The notes: a model not told the origin generated them from the letters alone. A stretch of 64,000 bases of DNA from SIG437 sp045648985 (GCA_045648985.1 JAZROZ010000004.1:1-64000), one strand, 5' to 3'; shown: positions 32,037-41,576, counted from the first letter of the stretch. Translations and numbers: made by a program.

Positions 32037-32794
32037 TATTTATAAAGCTCCTTCATTTCTTTTGCTCTCCCGCAGGACATAGAACCTTCGGGGCATTTAC
32101 CATATACACATCCGGGTCCTGCATATTTAAAGAGTGTCGGTGCAACTTCTTTAACCTCAAGCAGCATCTTTCGTGCGAGTTCCCTTATCTCCCACTGCGC
32201 TCTGTAGCAGCAGCGGTGTCTAAAGAAGTTCATTAAGCTCCTTGCATTCATTGTTACTACCATTTTTGTTTCACACGCATTTGGAAGCACAAAGCGTGCA
32301 TCCTCGATTGCCTGTTTTTCGGCTTTACGTTTAGCTTCTTTTTCGTCTGTACCGTCGTTTATCATATTGTCGTAGTGCTTTTTAAAAAGGATGTCGCAAA
32401 GCTCATTATAGGTTTTCTGGTCGTCTTCCATTGCCTTTATGTAAATCTCTTTTGCTTCTTCTATATTTTCAATTTCAGGCGGCATTATATATTCAAACTG
32501 TCCCTCTTTTACATATCTTTGCGATTTTACTGAATAGCTTGCTATTCTGTGACGTGTAATCTGGGCAAGTAAACTCCTTGAAACACCCTCAATTCCGAAT
32601 GTAAAAGTTACGTGCTCGATTGGGCTTTCGTGTCCCATATCCATCAGCATCGACAAAAATTTATCTGTTTTTTCTTCTGTCAAGCCATCTAAGATATTCT
32701 CAACACCTGAACTTGAATAGCATAGCTTAGCTGCTGCTGAAACTACTTTTTCAGGCTCGGGAGTATGCTGAAGTAATTTTACATATATTGACAT
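32036..32794 (-). CDS. thyX: FAD-dependent thymidylate synthase ThyX
   Basis: A 252-residue flavin-dependent enzyme making dTMP from dUMP with methylenetetrahydrofolate and NADPH. The hallmark RHR-X7-S is present (RHRIASYSVKS). The start chosen is the second Met of the frame, behind AAGGATGG. It has the longer C-terminal Cys-bearing tail (CVYGKCPEGSMSCGRA) of clostridial members, which may bind a metal. With tmk it forms a two-step dTDP module. Confidence 0.95.
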   Translation of the reverse strand: MSIYVKLLQHTPEPEKVVSAAAKLCYSSSGVENILDGLTEEKTDKFLSMLMDMGHESPIEHVTFTFGIEGVSRSLLAQITRHRIASYSVKSQRYVKEGQFEYIMPPEIENIEEAKEIYIKAMEDDQKTYNELCDILFKKHYDNMINDGTDEKEAKRKAEKQAIEDARFVLPNACETKMVVTMNARSLMNFFRHRCCYRAQWEIRELARKMLLEVKEVAPTLFKYAGPGCVYGKCPEGSMSCGRAKEMKELYK

Positions 32795-32952
32795 ATTTAA
32801 TCCATCCTTTTTAAAATTGTACCATTTTAGTATATCTTTTATAGGGCCTTTTGTCAAGTATTGCAGATTTGCGATTTTTGGCGGTTTTTTCCTTAATATT
32901 ATCTATTTCACTAAAAAATTCAAAAAAATATTTATTTTTTCCCCTTAAAAAG

Positions 32953-32981
32953 TTGCATATGCTGTAAATTTGTGATATAAT
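32953..32981 (+). promoter_or_regulatory. Sigma-A promoter of the HlyD-like/sepF cluster
   Basis: TTGCAT (32953-32958), 17 bp, TATAAT (32976-32981) with a TGTGA just before the -10. It is the likely head promoter for the + strand run starting at 33018. Confidence 0.85.
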
Positions 32982-33017
32982 AGAATAATGTATAATGTAA
33001 AAATGGGAGAATAGGTT

Positions 33018-34238
33018 ATGAAAAACAAAAACCTGACACTTATTATTGTTTTTGCTGTGCTCGCCATTATATATGTCATCAGAAGTTTTGCATCAAACAC
33101 AGTTGTTAAAGAAACTTTATATAAAGAAAAAATTGAGGATTCCATAAACACAAAGGGTATGGTTGTTAAATACGAAAGTCTTTACTCCCCTGATACCGAT
33201 GGTGTGATGGATTCAAAATTTACATCAGGTGAGCGCGTTGCTACAGGTTCGCTCATTGCCGTTATCTATAAAGGCAGTGTTGACCCTGACGTTAAAAACA
33301 GGCTTGAACAGGTAAACAGAAAAATAGCAATCATAGAAGGCAATCAGTCCAAAAACTCTGCCTTTTCAAATGATATTTCAAAAATTGAACAGGAAATCAG
33401 CTCAAATGTTGACGGAATTATCCAGAGCAGCTATATGCACGATATGCAAAACGTTGCATCTTTAAAATATAACATCACAGCGCTCACTGAGCACAAAGGT
33501 GTTATCGAGGGCAACACGCAGGCAAAATCTGCAACACTTGATTCGCTTTACCAGACCAGAGCAGATTTGGAAACAAAAATCGGTGTGGCACAAAGCAGTA
33601 TTTATGCTCAAAGCTCAGGTCTTTTCTCATCGTATATTGACGGCTTGGAGCAGCTTATCACTCCATACAATATGCACGAGCTTACTCCCAGTAAATTTGA
33701 TGAGCTTTATGAGTTTGACGAAAACAACATCAAAACAAACAAAGAAGCAGACGGCCCTTACGTTTGCAAAATCATTGATAACTACAGATATTTCATAGCT
33801 TTTAAGGCAGAGAGCGAAAAAGTGGCAGACCTTTCTGCAGGCGATACTGCATACCTAAGGTTTTATGATATTTCGACATCCTCTGTAGCGGTTGAAATTT
33901 TCAACGTTTCTCCCGACATTGACGGCGAGTCAATCGTTATTGTAGAGTGTCGCGACTATCAGGATGGGCTACTCGAAAAACGCTTTGTAAATATTGACTT
34001 CATTAAAAAGACATATGAAGGCTTTAAAATAAGTCTGTCCGCTCTGCGTACTAAGGATAATCAGAACGGAGTTTATGTAATACGTGAAAACATCTTAAGG
34101 TTTGTTCCCGTTAACATTCTCTACAAAGACGGCGATACTCTCCTTTGCGAGTCGCAGGACAGCACACATCCGCTCAAGCTTTATGATGAGATTGTCATAA
34201 ACGCTTCAGAATATCAGGAAGGTGAAATGATTAATTAG
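33018..34238 (+). CDS. HlyD-like membrane protein of the sepF cluster
   Basis: A 406-residue protein with one N-terminal membrane segment (NLTLIIVFAVLAIIYVI, residues 5-21) and a large outside part: a short barrel-sandwich half (SPDTDGVMDSKFTSGERVATGSLIAVIYKG), a long coiled coil (about 95-200), then beta-rich domains. This is the adaptor (HlyD) layout, but without an adjacent ABC transporter. In many Clostridia such a protein precedes yggS and sepF, hinting at an envelope or division role (inference). It is 1 bp from yggS. Confidence 0.75.
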   Translation: MKNKNLTLIIVFAVLAIIYVIRSFASNTVVKETLYKEKIEDSINTKGMVVKYESLYSPDTDGVMDSKFTSGERVATGSLIAVIYKGSVDPDVKNRLEQVNRKIAIIEGNQSKNSAFSNDISKIEQEISSNVDGIIQSSYMHDMQNVASLKYNITALTEHKGVIEGNTQAKSATLDSLYQTRADLETKIGVAQSSIYAQSSGLFSSYIDGLEQLITPYNMHELTPSKFDELYEFDENNIKTNKEADGPYVCKIIDNYRYFIAFKAESEKVADLSAGDTAYLRFYDISTSSVAVEIFNVSPDIDGESIVIVECRDYQDGLLEKRFVNIDFIKKTYEGFKISLSALRTKDNQNGVYVIRENILRFVPVNILYKDGDTLLCESQDSTHPLKLYDEIVINASEYQEGEMIN

Positions 34239-34239
34239 T

Positions 34240-34914
34240 ATGATAGCTGATAATCTTTTAAAAATAAAAGAAAATATAGAAAAAGCCTGCTCTCTTTCAG
34301 GGAGAAAGCCAGAGGACATAACCTTGGTTGCAGTTACAAAAAACGTTGGTATCCCTGAGTGTGATGCGCTTTTGTCAAGCTCTCACAATGTCTTTGGCGA
34401 AAACAGAGTGCAGTCGCTTTTGGAAAAATATGACATCTTAGGCGACAAGGCAATCTGGCATTTAATCGGGCATCTGCAAACAAACAAGGTTAAATATATT
34501 ATGGATAAAGTAACTTTAATCCACTCCGTTGACAGTCTGCATTTAGCCGAAGAAATTGAAAGGCTTGCAAAAAAAGCGGGCAAAACGCAGGATATTTTAC
34601 TTCAGGTCAACGTTTCAGGTGAGGAGTCTAAATTCGGTATGCCCAAAGGCGACCTCTTCCCCACTTTAGAGGTTTTATCAGGATTTGAAAATATTAAGGT
34701 GCGCGGTCTTATGACCATTCCGCCTTTAGCGACCTTTAAGGGTGAAAACAGAAAATATTTTTCTGCACTCTATGATTTATTTTCAAAGGTGGGAAATCAA
34801 TTTGGCGCTAACATCTCTTTTGACTGCTTATCTATGGGGATGAGTGACGACTATGAAGACGCAATACAAGAAGGCGCTAACATTATAAGAGTCGGACGGG
34901 CTTTATACGTTTAG
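34240..34914 (+). CDS. yggS: PLP homeostasis protein (YggS/YlmE)
   Basis: A 224-residue alanine-racemase-fold protein holding pyridoxal phosphate without catalytic activity. It has VAVTKNVG with the PLP lysine, FGENRVQSLLEKY, WHLIGHLQTNKVKYI and the C-terminal LSMGMSDDYEDAIQEGANIIRVGRALY. It modulates B6 and amino acid pools, and is usually next to sepF as here. Confidence 0.95.
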   Translation: MIADNLLKIKENIEKACSLSGRKPEDITLVAVTKNVGIPECDALLSSSHNVFGENRVQSLLEKYDILGDKAIWHLIGHLQTNKVKYIMDKVTLIHSVDSLHLAEEIERLAKKAGKTQDILLQVNVSGEESKFGMPKGDLFPTLEVLSGFENIKVRGLMTIPPLATFKGENRKYFSALYDLFSKVGNQFGANISFDCLSMGMSDDYEDAIQEGANIIRVGRALYV

Positions 34915-34957
34915 TTTATATTAAATAATTTTATATACAAATTAGGAGGAAATTTTT

Positions 34958-35386
34958 ATGAGCGCAATGGACAAAATGTTAAAATGGATTGGAATACAGG
35001 ACGAGGAGGAAATGGAAGAAGAATTCTTATCTGCTGCTCCTGCCGTTGAAGAAGAGCCTGTTGTACCTGCAGGCAAACGCGGCAAGGTGGTTAACATCCA
35101 CACAACAGCACAGATGAAGGTTGTTGTTGTTCAACTCCAGAGCTTTGAAGATGCTAAAGACATCGCTGACCACTTAAAGAGCAAAAAGCCTATCGTTATA
35201 AATCTTGAAAACCTTGAAAAAGAAGTTTCACGTCGTGTTGTTGACTTCCTTTCAGGTGCAGTTTATGGTGTTGACGGTAATATCCAGAAAATCACAAACG
35301 GTATTTTCTTAATTGCTCCTTATAATGTTGGTATTATGGGCGACTTGAATGATGAACTCAGAAAAGGATTTCCATTTACATACTAA
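34958..35386 (+). CDS. sepF: Cell division protein SepF
   Basis: A 142-residue FtsZ-membrane tether. A short amphipathic N-terminal helix (SAMDKMLKWIGI), an acidic linker (about 15-45), then the SepF core (VVNIHTTAQMKVVVVQLQSFEDAKDIADHL ... VVDFLSGAVYGVDGNIQKI) that polymerises into rings. AGGAGG precedes the start; its stop overlaps ylmH by one base. Confidence 0.95.
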   Translation: MSAMDKMLKWIGIQDEEEMEEEFLSAAPAVEEEPVVPAGKRGKVVNIHTTAQMKVVVVQLQSFEDAKDIADHLKSKKPIVINLENLEKEVSRRVVDFLSGAVYGVDGNIQKITNGIFLIAPYNVGIMGDLNDELRKGFPFTY

Positions 35387-36132
35387 TGATTAAAACTGAA
35401 GAAGACAGCAAATGGCTCTTGCGTGTTCACGATTTAGCGTTTGCTGCAGATAATAAAAATGTGACTAAGTTTACTAAATTCTGCGACCAGCGGCTTATAT
35501 ATGTAGCAAAAAACTTTGCGGGGGCCGATTTTAAAAAGGGTTGTTTTTGGGGCGGATATGAAAGGGCAGAGCGGCAGATACTCGGGTTTTTTCCTGATTA
35601 TTTAGAGCCTGACACTTCACTCTTTCCCATATCGCTTTTAAAAATTAAAGGCGCAGATGGTTTGTCTCACCGCGACTTTTTAGGCTCTCTTTTAGGACTC
35701 GGAATAAGCCGTGATGTGATTGGCGATATTTTAGTATGTGATGATTTATGTTATGTTTTTGTGTATAGCGGGATAGAAGAATTTATCCTGTATAACCTAA
35801 AAAAAGTCGCTAATAAAAATGTGACTGTAAAAAAAGAAGATGATTTATCGGTTGTGCCTGAAAAGAAGTTCTCGGAAATTAGCGGAACCGTATCATCTGA
35901 AAGACTTGACTGTATTGTCAGCTTATTTACAAAAAAATCAAGGAGCGATTCGCTTCATTTAATCAGCTCTGAGCGTGTTTTTCTAAATCACGCACCCTGC
36001 ACAGCTCCGTCAGCTAAAATAAACGAGGGGGATGTGATTTCCGTACGCAAATTCGGGAAAGCACAGATTTCTAAAATCGGTCCTGAAACAAAAAAGGGAC
36101 GAATACGTATCGTGCTTTTAAAATATGTATAA
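35386..36132 (+). CDS. ylmH: S4-domain RNA-binding protein YlmH
   Basis: A 248-residue protein with an N-terminal YlmH domain and a C-terminal S4 RNA-binding domain (about residues 165-235: SSERLDCIVSLFTKKSRSD...ISSERVFLNHAPC). YlmH has been linked to rescue of obstructed ribosomes and to division-gene clusters. ATG overlaps the sepF stop. Confidence 0.9.
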   Translation: MIKTEEDSKWLLRVHDLAFAADNKNVTKFTKFCDQRLIYVAKNFAGADFKKGCFWGGYERAERQILGFFPDYLEPDTSLFPISLLKIKGADGLSHRDFLGSLLGLGISRDVIGDILVCDDLCYVFVYSGIEEFILYNLKKVANKNVTVKKEDDLSVVPEKKFSEISGTVSSERLDCIVSLFTKKSRSDSLHLISSERVFLNHAPCTAPSAKINEGDVISVRKFGKAQISKIGPETKKGRIRIVLLKYV

Positions 36133-36153
36133 TTAAGAAAGGTGGGGGGGACT

Positions 36154-37008
36154 TTGCTTACGCCCGTTGATATTCAAAATAAGGAATTTACCAAAGCTTT
36201 TCGTGGATATGATGCCATAGAAGTTGATGATTTTATGCAGACCTTAGTCCTTGACTATGAAAAGCTATACAGGGAAAATGCCTCATTAAAAGAAAAAAAT
36301 GCTATAATTTCCGAAACCCTTGAAAACTATAAGGGTATGGAAAGTACTATGCAAAACGCGATATTAGTTGCTCAGAAAACTTCCGAAGATATAAGACAAA
36401 ATGCACACGACCGTGCCCAGACTATCATAAAAGAGGCAGAAGCAAAAGCAAAGGATATCATATCTAATGCCGAAAAGCGTTCACTTGACCTTGACAAAGA
36501 TTTTTCATCACTTAAAAAGGAAATGACGACGTTTAAGGCACGTATGAACTCGCTGCTTACTACATATCTTCGTCTTTTAGAGGATATGCCCACTACTCAA
36601 ACAACCGCAGAGCTTCCTGAAGAAATAAGCGCTCCTGCGCCAAAGAAAGAAGCTCCGATTTTAGTTCCTGACTATACAACAAGCATTATGAATGCTGAAA
36701 AGAAAAAGGATAACAGGGCTGTTTCGGGAGATTCTTATGTGCCAAAAAAGATTAATCCGTTAGTTGACGAGCTTTTAAAGAAGCGCGAAGAGGTAATAAT
36801 TTTAGAAGATGATGAAGATGATACCCATGCAACCTTGGTAGTTTCAAAGGAAGAGCTTAAAAAAGAGCTTGAAGCTGCGGGCACACAAGAAGCTTTTGCA
36901 GAAGATTCAGGCGAAGAATTAGAAACAAATATCCCTGAGGAGATTTTAATTGACCTTAAAAATACTTTTAAAGAACAATATGACGTTTTCAATGATGAAA
37001 CGCTTTAA
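36154..37008 (+). CDS. divIVA: DivIVA-family cell-pole/division protein
   Basis: A 284-residue coiled-coil protein. A TTG start at 36154 is chosen because AAAGGTGGGG ends about 7 bp before it and it yields the standard LTPVDIQNKEFTKAFRGYD start; the GTG at 36142 lies inside that ribosome site. The N-terminal lipid-binding domain (residues 1-60) has the exposed FRGYD element. Coiled coils follow to about 145, then a long variable acidic tail. It recognises negative membrane curvature and recruits polar and septal partners. Confidence 0.92.
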   Translation: MLTPVDIQNKEFTKAFRGYDAIEVDDFMQTLVLDYEKLYRENASLKEKNAIISETLENYKGMESTMQNAILVAQKTSEDIRQNAHDRAQTIIKEAEAKAKDIISNAEKRSLDLDKDFSSLKKEMTTFKARMNSLLTTYLRLLEDMPTTQTTAELPEEISAPAPKKEAPILVPDYTTSIMNAEKKKDNRAVSGDSYVPKKINPLVDELLKKREEVIILEDDEDDTHATLVVSKEELKKELEAAGTQEAFAEDSGEELETNIPEEILIDLKNTFKEQYDVFNDETL

Positions 37009-37026
37009 AGGAGAGAAATATATAAA

Positions 37027-39816
37027 ATGGCAGAATACGATAAAACATTAAACCTTCCACAGACAGAGTTCCCGATGCGAGCAGGTCTTCCGCAGAGAGA
37101 GCCTGAAATCTTAGATAAGTGGGAAAAGGAAAATTTATACGATAAACTTATGGAGCTAAACGAGGGAAAACCGCTCTTTATCCTCCACGACGGCCCTCCG
37201 TATGCAAACGGTGATATGCATATGGGACACGCCTTAAATAAAACATTAAAAGACGTTATCACAAGATTTAAGAATATGGACGGCTTCAAAGCTCCATATA
37301 TTCACGGCTGGGATACTCACGGTCTTCCGATTGAGCGTCAGGCTATACAGAAGCTCGGCATTAACAGAAATGAAGTTTCAATTTCCAAATTCCGTGACGT
37401 TTGCGGTGAATTTGCATTAAAATATGTTGAAAACCAAAAGGGGCAGATTAAACGTCTTGGCTCACTTGGCGACTGGGATAATTCATATCTGACACTTGCT
37501 CCCGAGTTTGAAGCAAAGCAGATTGAAATCTTTGGCGAAATGGCTAAAAAAGGATATATCTACAAAGGCTTAAAGCCGATTTACTGGTGTCCTGACTGTG
37601 AAACGGCACTCGCTGAAGCTGAGATTGAATATGAAGAAGATAAGACAAATTCTATTTACGTTAAATTCCGTGTTACAGAAGATAACGGCGTGTTTGGGGA
37701 TGTTGGCGAAAGTTTAGATAACATCTACTTCGTTATCTGGACAACTACAACATGGACACTTCCCGGTAACGTTGCTATTGCCGTTAACCCTGATTATGAC
37801 TACAGCTTAGTGAAGACAGAGGGTGGTACTTTCGTTATCGCAACAGAATTAGTTGATTCTGTTATGGCTGTTGGCGGTATCACAGAATACGAAAAAATTG
37901 CAGAATTCAAAGGTAATCAGCTTGATTTAATGAAGTGTCAGCATCCGTTTATCGACAGAGAATCTGTTGTTATCGTTGGCGACCACGTAACATTAGATGC
38001 TGGTACAGGTTGCGTTCACACAGCACCCGGTCATGGTGTTGAGGACTATATTGCTTGCCAGAACTACAAAGACATCCCGATTATCGTTCCAGTTGACGAC
38101 AAGGGATATTTAAATGAATTGGCAGGCGAGTTCCAAGGTCTTTTCTATGAAAAATCAAATGCCAAGATTTTAGAAAAATTAAAAGAGCTTGGCGCTTTAT
38201 ATGCAGAAAATGAAATCATCCACCAATATCCGCATTGCTGGAGATGTCATGAGCCGATTGTTTTCCGTGCTACTGAGCAGTGGTTTGCATCGGTTGACGA
38301 TATTAAAGAAGATGCACTAAAGGCAATCAAAAATGTTTCATGGCTTCCAAAATGGGGTGAGGACAGAATCTCCTCTATGGTTGCAGACAGAAGCGACTGG
38401 TGTATCTCACGTCAGAGAACATGGGGTGTGCCGATTCCGATTTTCTACTGTAAGGACTGTAAAAAAGAGCTCATAAATGACGAAACTATAAAAGCAACTG
38501 CCGAGTTATTCCGCAAGAGTGGGTCATCTAGCTGGTATGAAACAGATGCAGCTGATATCTTGCCAAAGGGCACAAAATGTGAATGCGGATGCACAGAATT
38601 CACAAAAGAAAAGGATATCATGGACGTTTGGTTTGACTCAGGCTCATCACATACTGCAGTTTTAGAAGTTAAGGAAGGCTTACGCTTCCCTGCTGACCTC
38701 TATTTAGAGGGTAACGACCAGTATAGAGGCTGGTTCCAGTCATCATTACTCACCGCTATTGCAACTAAGGGCGAAGCTCCTTATAAAAAGGTCATCACTC
38801 ATGGTATGATTGTTGACGAGTCAGGCGCTAAGATGTCAAAATCAAAGGGTAACGGCATCAGCCCTCACGATATTATTAATCAGTACGGCGCAGATATTTT
38901 AAGACTCTGGGTTGTTTCTGCTGACTACAAAACAGATATGCACATTTCAGAAAATATCTTAAAGCAGCTATCTGAAGCATACAGAAAAATCCGTAACACA
39001 GCAAGATATATTTTAGGTAATATCCACGACTTCAATCCTGATACAGATGCAGTAAAAGCATCTGATATGCCTGAAATTGACCGTTTTGCTATGATGAAGC
39101 TAAACAAGCTCATAGAAAAAGTGGTGGAAAGCTACAGGGCTTATGAATTCCATATGATTTATCACGCAATTCATAATTTCTGTGTTGTTGATATGAGTAA
39201 CTTCTATTTAGACGTTATAAAAGACAGACTCTACACACAGAAAACTGATGGCATTTTAAGAAGAAGTGCGCAGACTGTTATGTATAACATCTTAGACGCA
39301 CTAACCCGCATGCTCACTCCTATCCTTTGCTACACATCAGAAGAAATCTGGTCTTATATGCCGCACAAAGCAGGCGATAACAAAGAAGCCGTTATCTTTA
39401 ACGATATGCCAAAGGCTGACAAGGCTTTTGACGATAGCGAGTTAGAAGCTAAATGGGAAAAAATCATGGCAGTTAAGGCTGACGTGACAAAAGCTTTAGA
39501 GCTTGCACGTGCAAACAAGACAATCGGTCACTCTCTCGGTGCACTCGTTACTGTTTTCGCTGACAGTGAAACAAAGAATTTCTTAGACGAAATTAAAGAA
39601 GACTTAGTTTCATACTTCATCGTATCTAAAGTTGATATAAAAGCGATAGATGAAGCTGATGGCGAGGCTTTTAGCGGTGAAACAGGAATTAAAGTAGAAA
39701 TTTCTCAGGCACCTGGCGAAAAATGTGAAAGATGCTGGATGCTGTCTGAATCTGTTGGAACAAACTCCGAACATCCGACACTTTGTAAGAGATGCGCGGA
39801 CGTAGTTAGTGAATAG
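37027..39816 (+). CDS. ileS: Isoleucyl-tRNA synthetase
   Basis: A 929-residue class I synthetase, bacterial type. HIGH is HMGH in PYANGDMHMGHALNKTLK, KMSKS is present (AKMSKSKGNGISP), the CP1 editing domain includes TTTTWTLPGNVAIAV and HTAPGHGVEDY, and the C-terminal zinc site is CERCWML...CKRC. Only 18 bp separate it from divIVA, so there is no T-box leader and it depends on upstream promoters. Confidence 0.98.
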   Translation: MAEYDKTLNLPQTEFPMRAGLPQREPEILDKWEKENLYDKLMELNEGKPLFILHDGPPYANGDMHMGHALNKTLKDVITRFKNMDGFKAPYIHGWDTHGLPIERQAIQKLGINRNEVSISKFRDVCGEFALKYVENQKGQIKRLGSLGDWDNSYLTLAPEFEAKQIEIFGEMAKKGYIYKGLKPIYWCPDCETALAEAEIEYEEDKTNSIYVKFRVTEDNGVFGDVGESLDNIYFVIWTTTTWTLPGNVAIAVNPDYDYSLVKTEGGTFVIATELVDSVMAVGGITEYEKIAEFKGNQLDLMKCQHPFIDRESVVIVGDHVTLDAGTGCVHTAPGHGVEDYIACQNYKDIPIIVPVDDKGYLNELAGEFQGLFYEKSNAKILEKLKELGALYAENEIIHQYPHCWRCHEPIVFRATEQWFASVDDIKEDALKAIKNVSWLPKWGEDRISSMVADRSDWCISRQRTWGVPIPIFYCKDCKKELINDETIKATAELFRKSGSSSWYETDAADILPKGTKCECGCTEFTKEKDIMDVWFDSGSSHTAVLEVKEGLRFPADLYLEGNDQYRGWFQSSLLTAIATKGEAPYKKVITHGMIVDESGAKMSKSKGNGISPHDIINQYGADILRLWVVSADYKTDMHISENILKQLSEAYRKIRNTARYILGNIHDFNPDTDAVKASDMPEIDRFAMMKLNKLIEKVVESYRAYEFHMIYHAIHNFCVVDMSNFYLDVIKDRLYTQKTDGILRRSAQTVMYNILDALTRMLTPILCYTSEEIWSYMPHKAGDNKEAVIFNDMPKADKAFDDSELEAKWEKIMAVKADVTKALELARANKTIGHSLGALVTVFADSETKNFLDEIKEDLVSYFIVSKVDIKAIDEADGEAFSGETGIKVEISQAPGEKCERCWMLSESVGTNSEHPTLCKRCADVVSE

Positions 39817-39871
39817 TATTATTTCAGGGGACGATGCCCATATCGTCCCCTAATTTTAAGGAAGTGTAATT

Positions 39872-40336
39872 TTGTTAAGCTTTTTCTTTATCGGCTCTGC
39901 CCTTTTGGTGTTACTTGACCAGATTACGAAATACTGGGCATATAACAACTTAAGAACTATCGATTATATTACAATTATAAATGAAATTTTCAGGCTCAAC
40001 TACTGCGAAAACAGGGGCGCTGCCTGGGGAATGCTTCAAGGTAAAATATGGCTTTTTGCAATTATAACTGTTTTAGTTATTGGCGCAGTTATATGGTTTA
40101 TAATAAAAAAGAAACCCCAAAGCAAGCTGCTTATATATTCTCTGACTTTATTGACAGGCGGAGCGATTGGTAATTTTATTGACAGAATAGTGCGCGGCTT
40201 TGTGGTGGATTTTTTAGATTTTCACCTTATTAACTTCCCCATATTTAACGTCGCAGACTGCTTCGTTGTGGTTGGTGCTATTTTGCTTGCTGTCTATATT
40301 CTTTTCTTCTCTCCCGATTTAACCGAAAGAGAGTAA
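39872..40336 (+). CDS. lspA: Lipoprotein signal peptidase II
   Basis: A 154-residue aspartyl protease with four membrane segments that cleaves prolipoprotein signal peptides. It starts at a TTG behind AAGGAAG. Family boxes: DQITKYWA, NYCENRGAAWGML, the catalytic Asp in GGAIGNFIDRIVRG and the second Asp in FPIFNVADCFVV. A GGGGACGAT/ATCGTCCCC hairpin (39827-39851) separates it from ileS. Its last codons overlap a repeat-family sequence. Confidence 0.96.
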   Translation: MLSFFFIGSALLVLLDQITKYWAYNNLRTIDYITIINEIFRLNYCENRGAAWGMLQGKIWLFAIITVLVIGAVIWFIIKKKPQSKLLIYSLTLLTGGAIGNFIDRIVRGFVVDFLDFHLINFPIFNVADCFVVVGAILLAVYILFFSPDLTERE

Positions 40337-40380
40337 TCCGAACTCCGATTTTTAGAGGCGGATTTTCGCTTTCGGTTACA
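40320..40380. repeat. Second copy of the AACCGAAAG-type repeat
   Basis: TTAACCGAAAGAGAG at the left faces CGCTTTCGGTTA at the right, and the sequence between (AATCCGAACTCCGATTTTTA, then GAGGCGGATTT) is nearly identical to the right 55 bp of the element at 382-653 in opposite orientation. It overlaps the 3' end of lspA, supplying its last codons and stop. A further AACCGAAAGG at 40402 forms part of the rluD ribosome site. Confidence 0.7.
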
Positions 40381-40420
40381 CCGAGAAAAAGAAAGAAGAT
40401 TAACCGAAAGGTTGTATATT

Positions 40421-41359
40421 ATGATTTTAGAATTTAGTTTTACGGAAACGTCGGGTTTTAAAAGGCTTGACGTTTTTGTTAGTGAAAAGGCAGAAATAAC
40501 CCGTTCAAACGCACAAAAATTAATTGATGACGGATGTGTGTCAGTGAGTGGGAAAACTGCTTCAAAAAACTATAAGCTTCATACAGATGATGTTGTTACA
40601 GTCGATTTCCCTGAGCCTGAAATTTTAGATATAGTCGCTCAGGATATCCCCCTAGATATTGTCTATGAAGACAACGATTTAATTATTGTAAATAAGCCTC
40701 AGGGTATGGTTGTACACCCTGCCGCAGGAAACTACAGCGGCACTTTGGTTAATGCAATAATGTATCACTGTGGTGATAATTTATCTGCTATTAACGGCGT
40801 TGTGCGTCCCGGTATCGTACACAGAATTGACAAGGAAACAAGCGGTCTTTTGGTTATTGCAAAAAACAATGAGTCACATCTCGTGCTTGCCGATATGATA
40901 AAGGAGCATAATTTCGACCGAGAATATGCATGCTTAGTCCACGGCAACATCATAGAGGACAAGTTCACCATAGATAAGCCTATCGGCAGACACCCAAAAG
41001 AGCGAAAAATGATGGCAGTTACCGACAAAAACTCAAAATATGCCGTAACGCATTTTGAAGTTTTAGAGCGATTCGGATGCGCTACGCTGCTCCTTTGCAG
41101 ACTCGAAACAGGCAGAACTCACCAGATCAGAGTTCATTTAAAGAGCATAGGAAGAAGTATTGTAGGCGATACTGTTTACGGAATTAAAAAGGACAGTTTA
41201 GCCGCTAAATATCATCTGCGCGGACAGATGCTTCACGCAAAAAGACTTGGTTTTTGTCATCCCACAACTAAAGAATATATGAATTTTACAAAAGATGTGC
41301 CCGAGTATTTTGAAAAGGTACTGAGTGACCTTAGAAAAAGTATAAGTTATCAAAATTAA
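40421..41359 (+). CDS. rluD: RluD-type 23S rRNA pseudouridine synthase
   Basis: A 312-residue enzyme (ATG at 40421, 10 bp behind GAAAGG) with an N-terminal S4 domain (RLDVFVSEKAEITRSNAQKLI) and the RluA-type catalytic domain. GIVHRIDKETSGLLVIAKN contains the catalytic Asp; ETGRTHQIRVHLKSIGRSIVGD is the second conserved block. It makes pseudouridines in helix 69 in the family's prototype. It is the usual neighbour of lspA. Confidence 0.93.
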   Translation: MILEFSFTETSGFKRLDVFVSEKAEITRSNAQKLIDDGCVSVSGKTASKNYKLHTDDVVTVDFPEPEILDIVAQDIPLDIVYEDNDLIIVNKPQGMVVHPAAGNYSGTLVNAIMYHCGDNLSAINGVVRPGIVHRIDKETSGLLVIAKNNESHLVLADMIKEHNFDREYACLVHGNIIEDKFTIDKPIGRHPKERKMMAVTDKNSKYAVTHFEVLERFGCATLLLCRLETGRTHQIRVHLKSIGRSIVGDTVYGIKKDSLAAKYHLRGQMLHAKRLGFCHPTTKEYMNFTKDVPEYFEKVLSDLRKSISYQN

Positions 41360-41385
41360 AACTTTATTTTATATATAAAAAAGTA

Positions 41386-41414
41386 TTGAATAAACATCCA
41401 AACTGTGTTATAAT
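41386..41414 (+). promoter_or_regulatory. Promoter of the SRP RNA gene
   Basis: TTGAAT (41386-41391), 17 bp, TATAAT (41409-41414). Transcription would begin near 41421. Confidence 0.8.
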
Positions 41415-41440
41415 ATATGTGTTCAGTATTTTATACTGTC

Positions 41441-41537
41441 TGCCGGGTCCTGCGCAACTTGAGCTTGTGAACCTCGTCAGGTGGGGAACCAAGCAGCGAT
41501 AAGCAATGTCTTGAGTGTGATGCAGGCCCACCCGGTG
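41441..41537 (+). ncRNA. ffs: Small bacterial signal recognition particle RNA
   Basis: The helix 8 core is plain: CGTCAGG, the tetraloop-side TGGGGAACCAAGCAGCG and the returning strand, with the asymmetric-loop sequence AAGCAGCGATAAGC characteristic of SRP RNA. The ends pair (GCCGGGTCCTGC with GCAGGCCCACCCGGT), giving a single rod of about 97 nt of the 4.5S type with no Alu domain. It has its own promoter and terminator. Together with Ffh it targets membrane proteins. Confidence 0.9.
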
Positions 41538-41555
41538 TGAAACAAACCCATAAAG

Positions 41556-41576
41556 ACCGCAAAAAGCGGTTTTTTT
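41556..41576 (+). terminator. Terminator of the SRP RNA gene
   Basis: ACCGC, AAAAA, GCGGT followed by six T residues. Confidence 0.85.

Noticed and set aside
37009..37026. T-box leader of ileS
   Set aside because: Only 18 bp separate divIVA and ileS.
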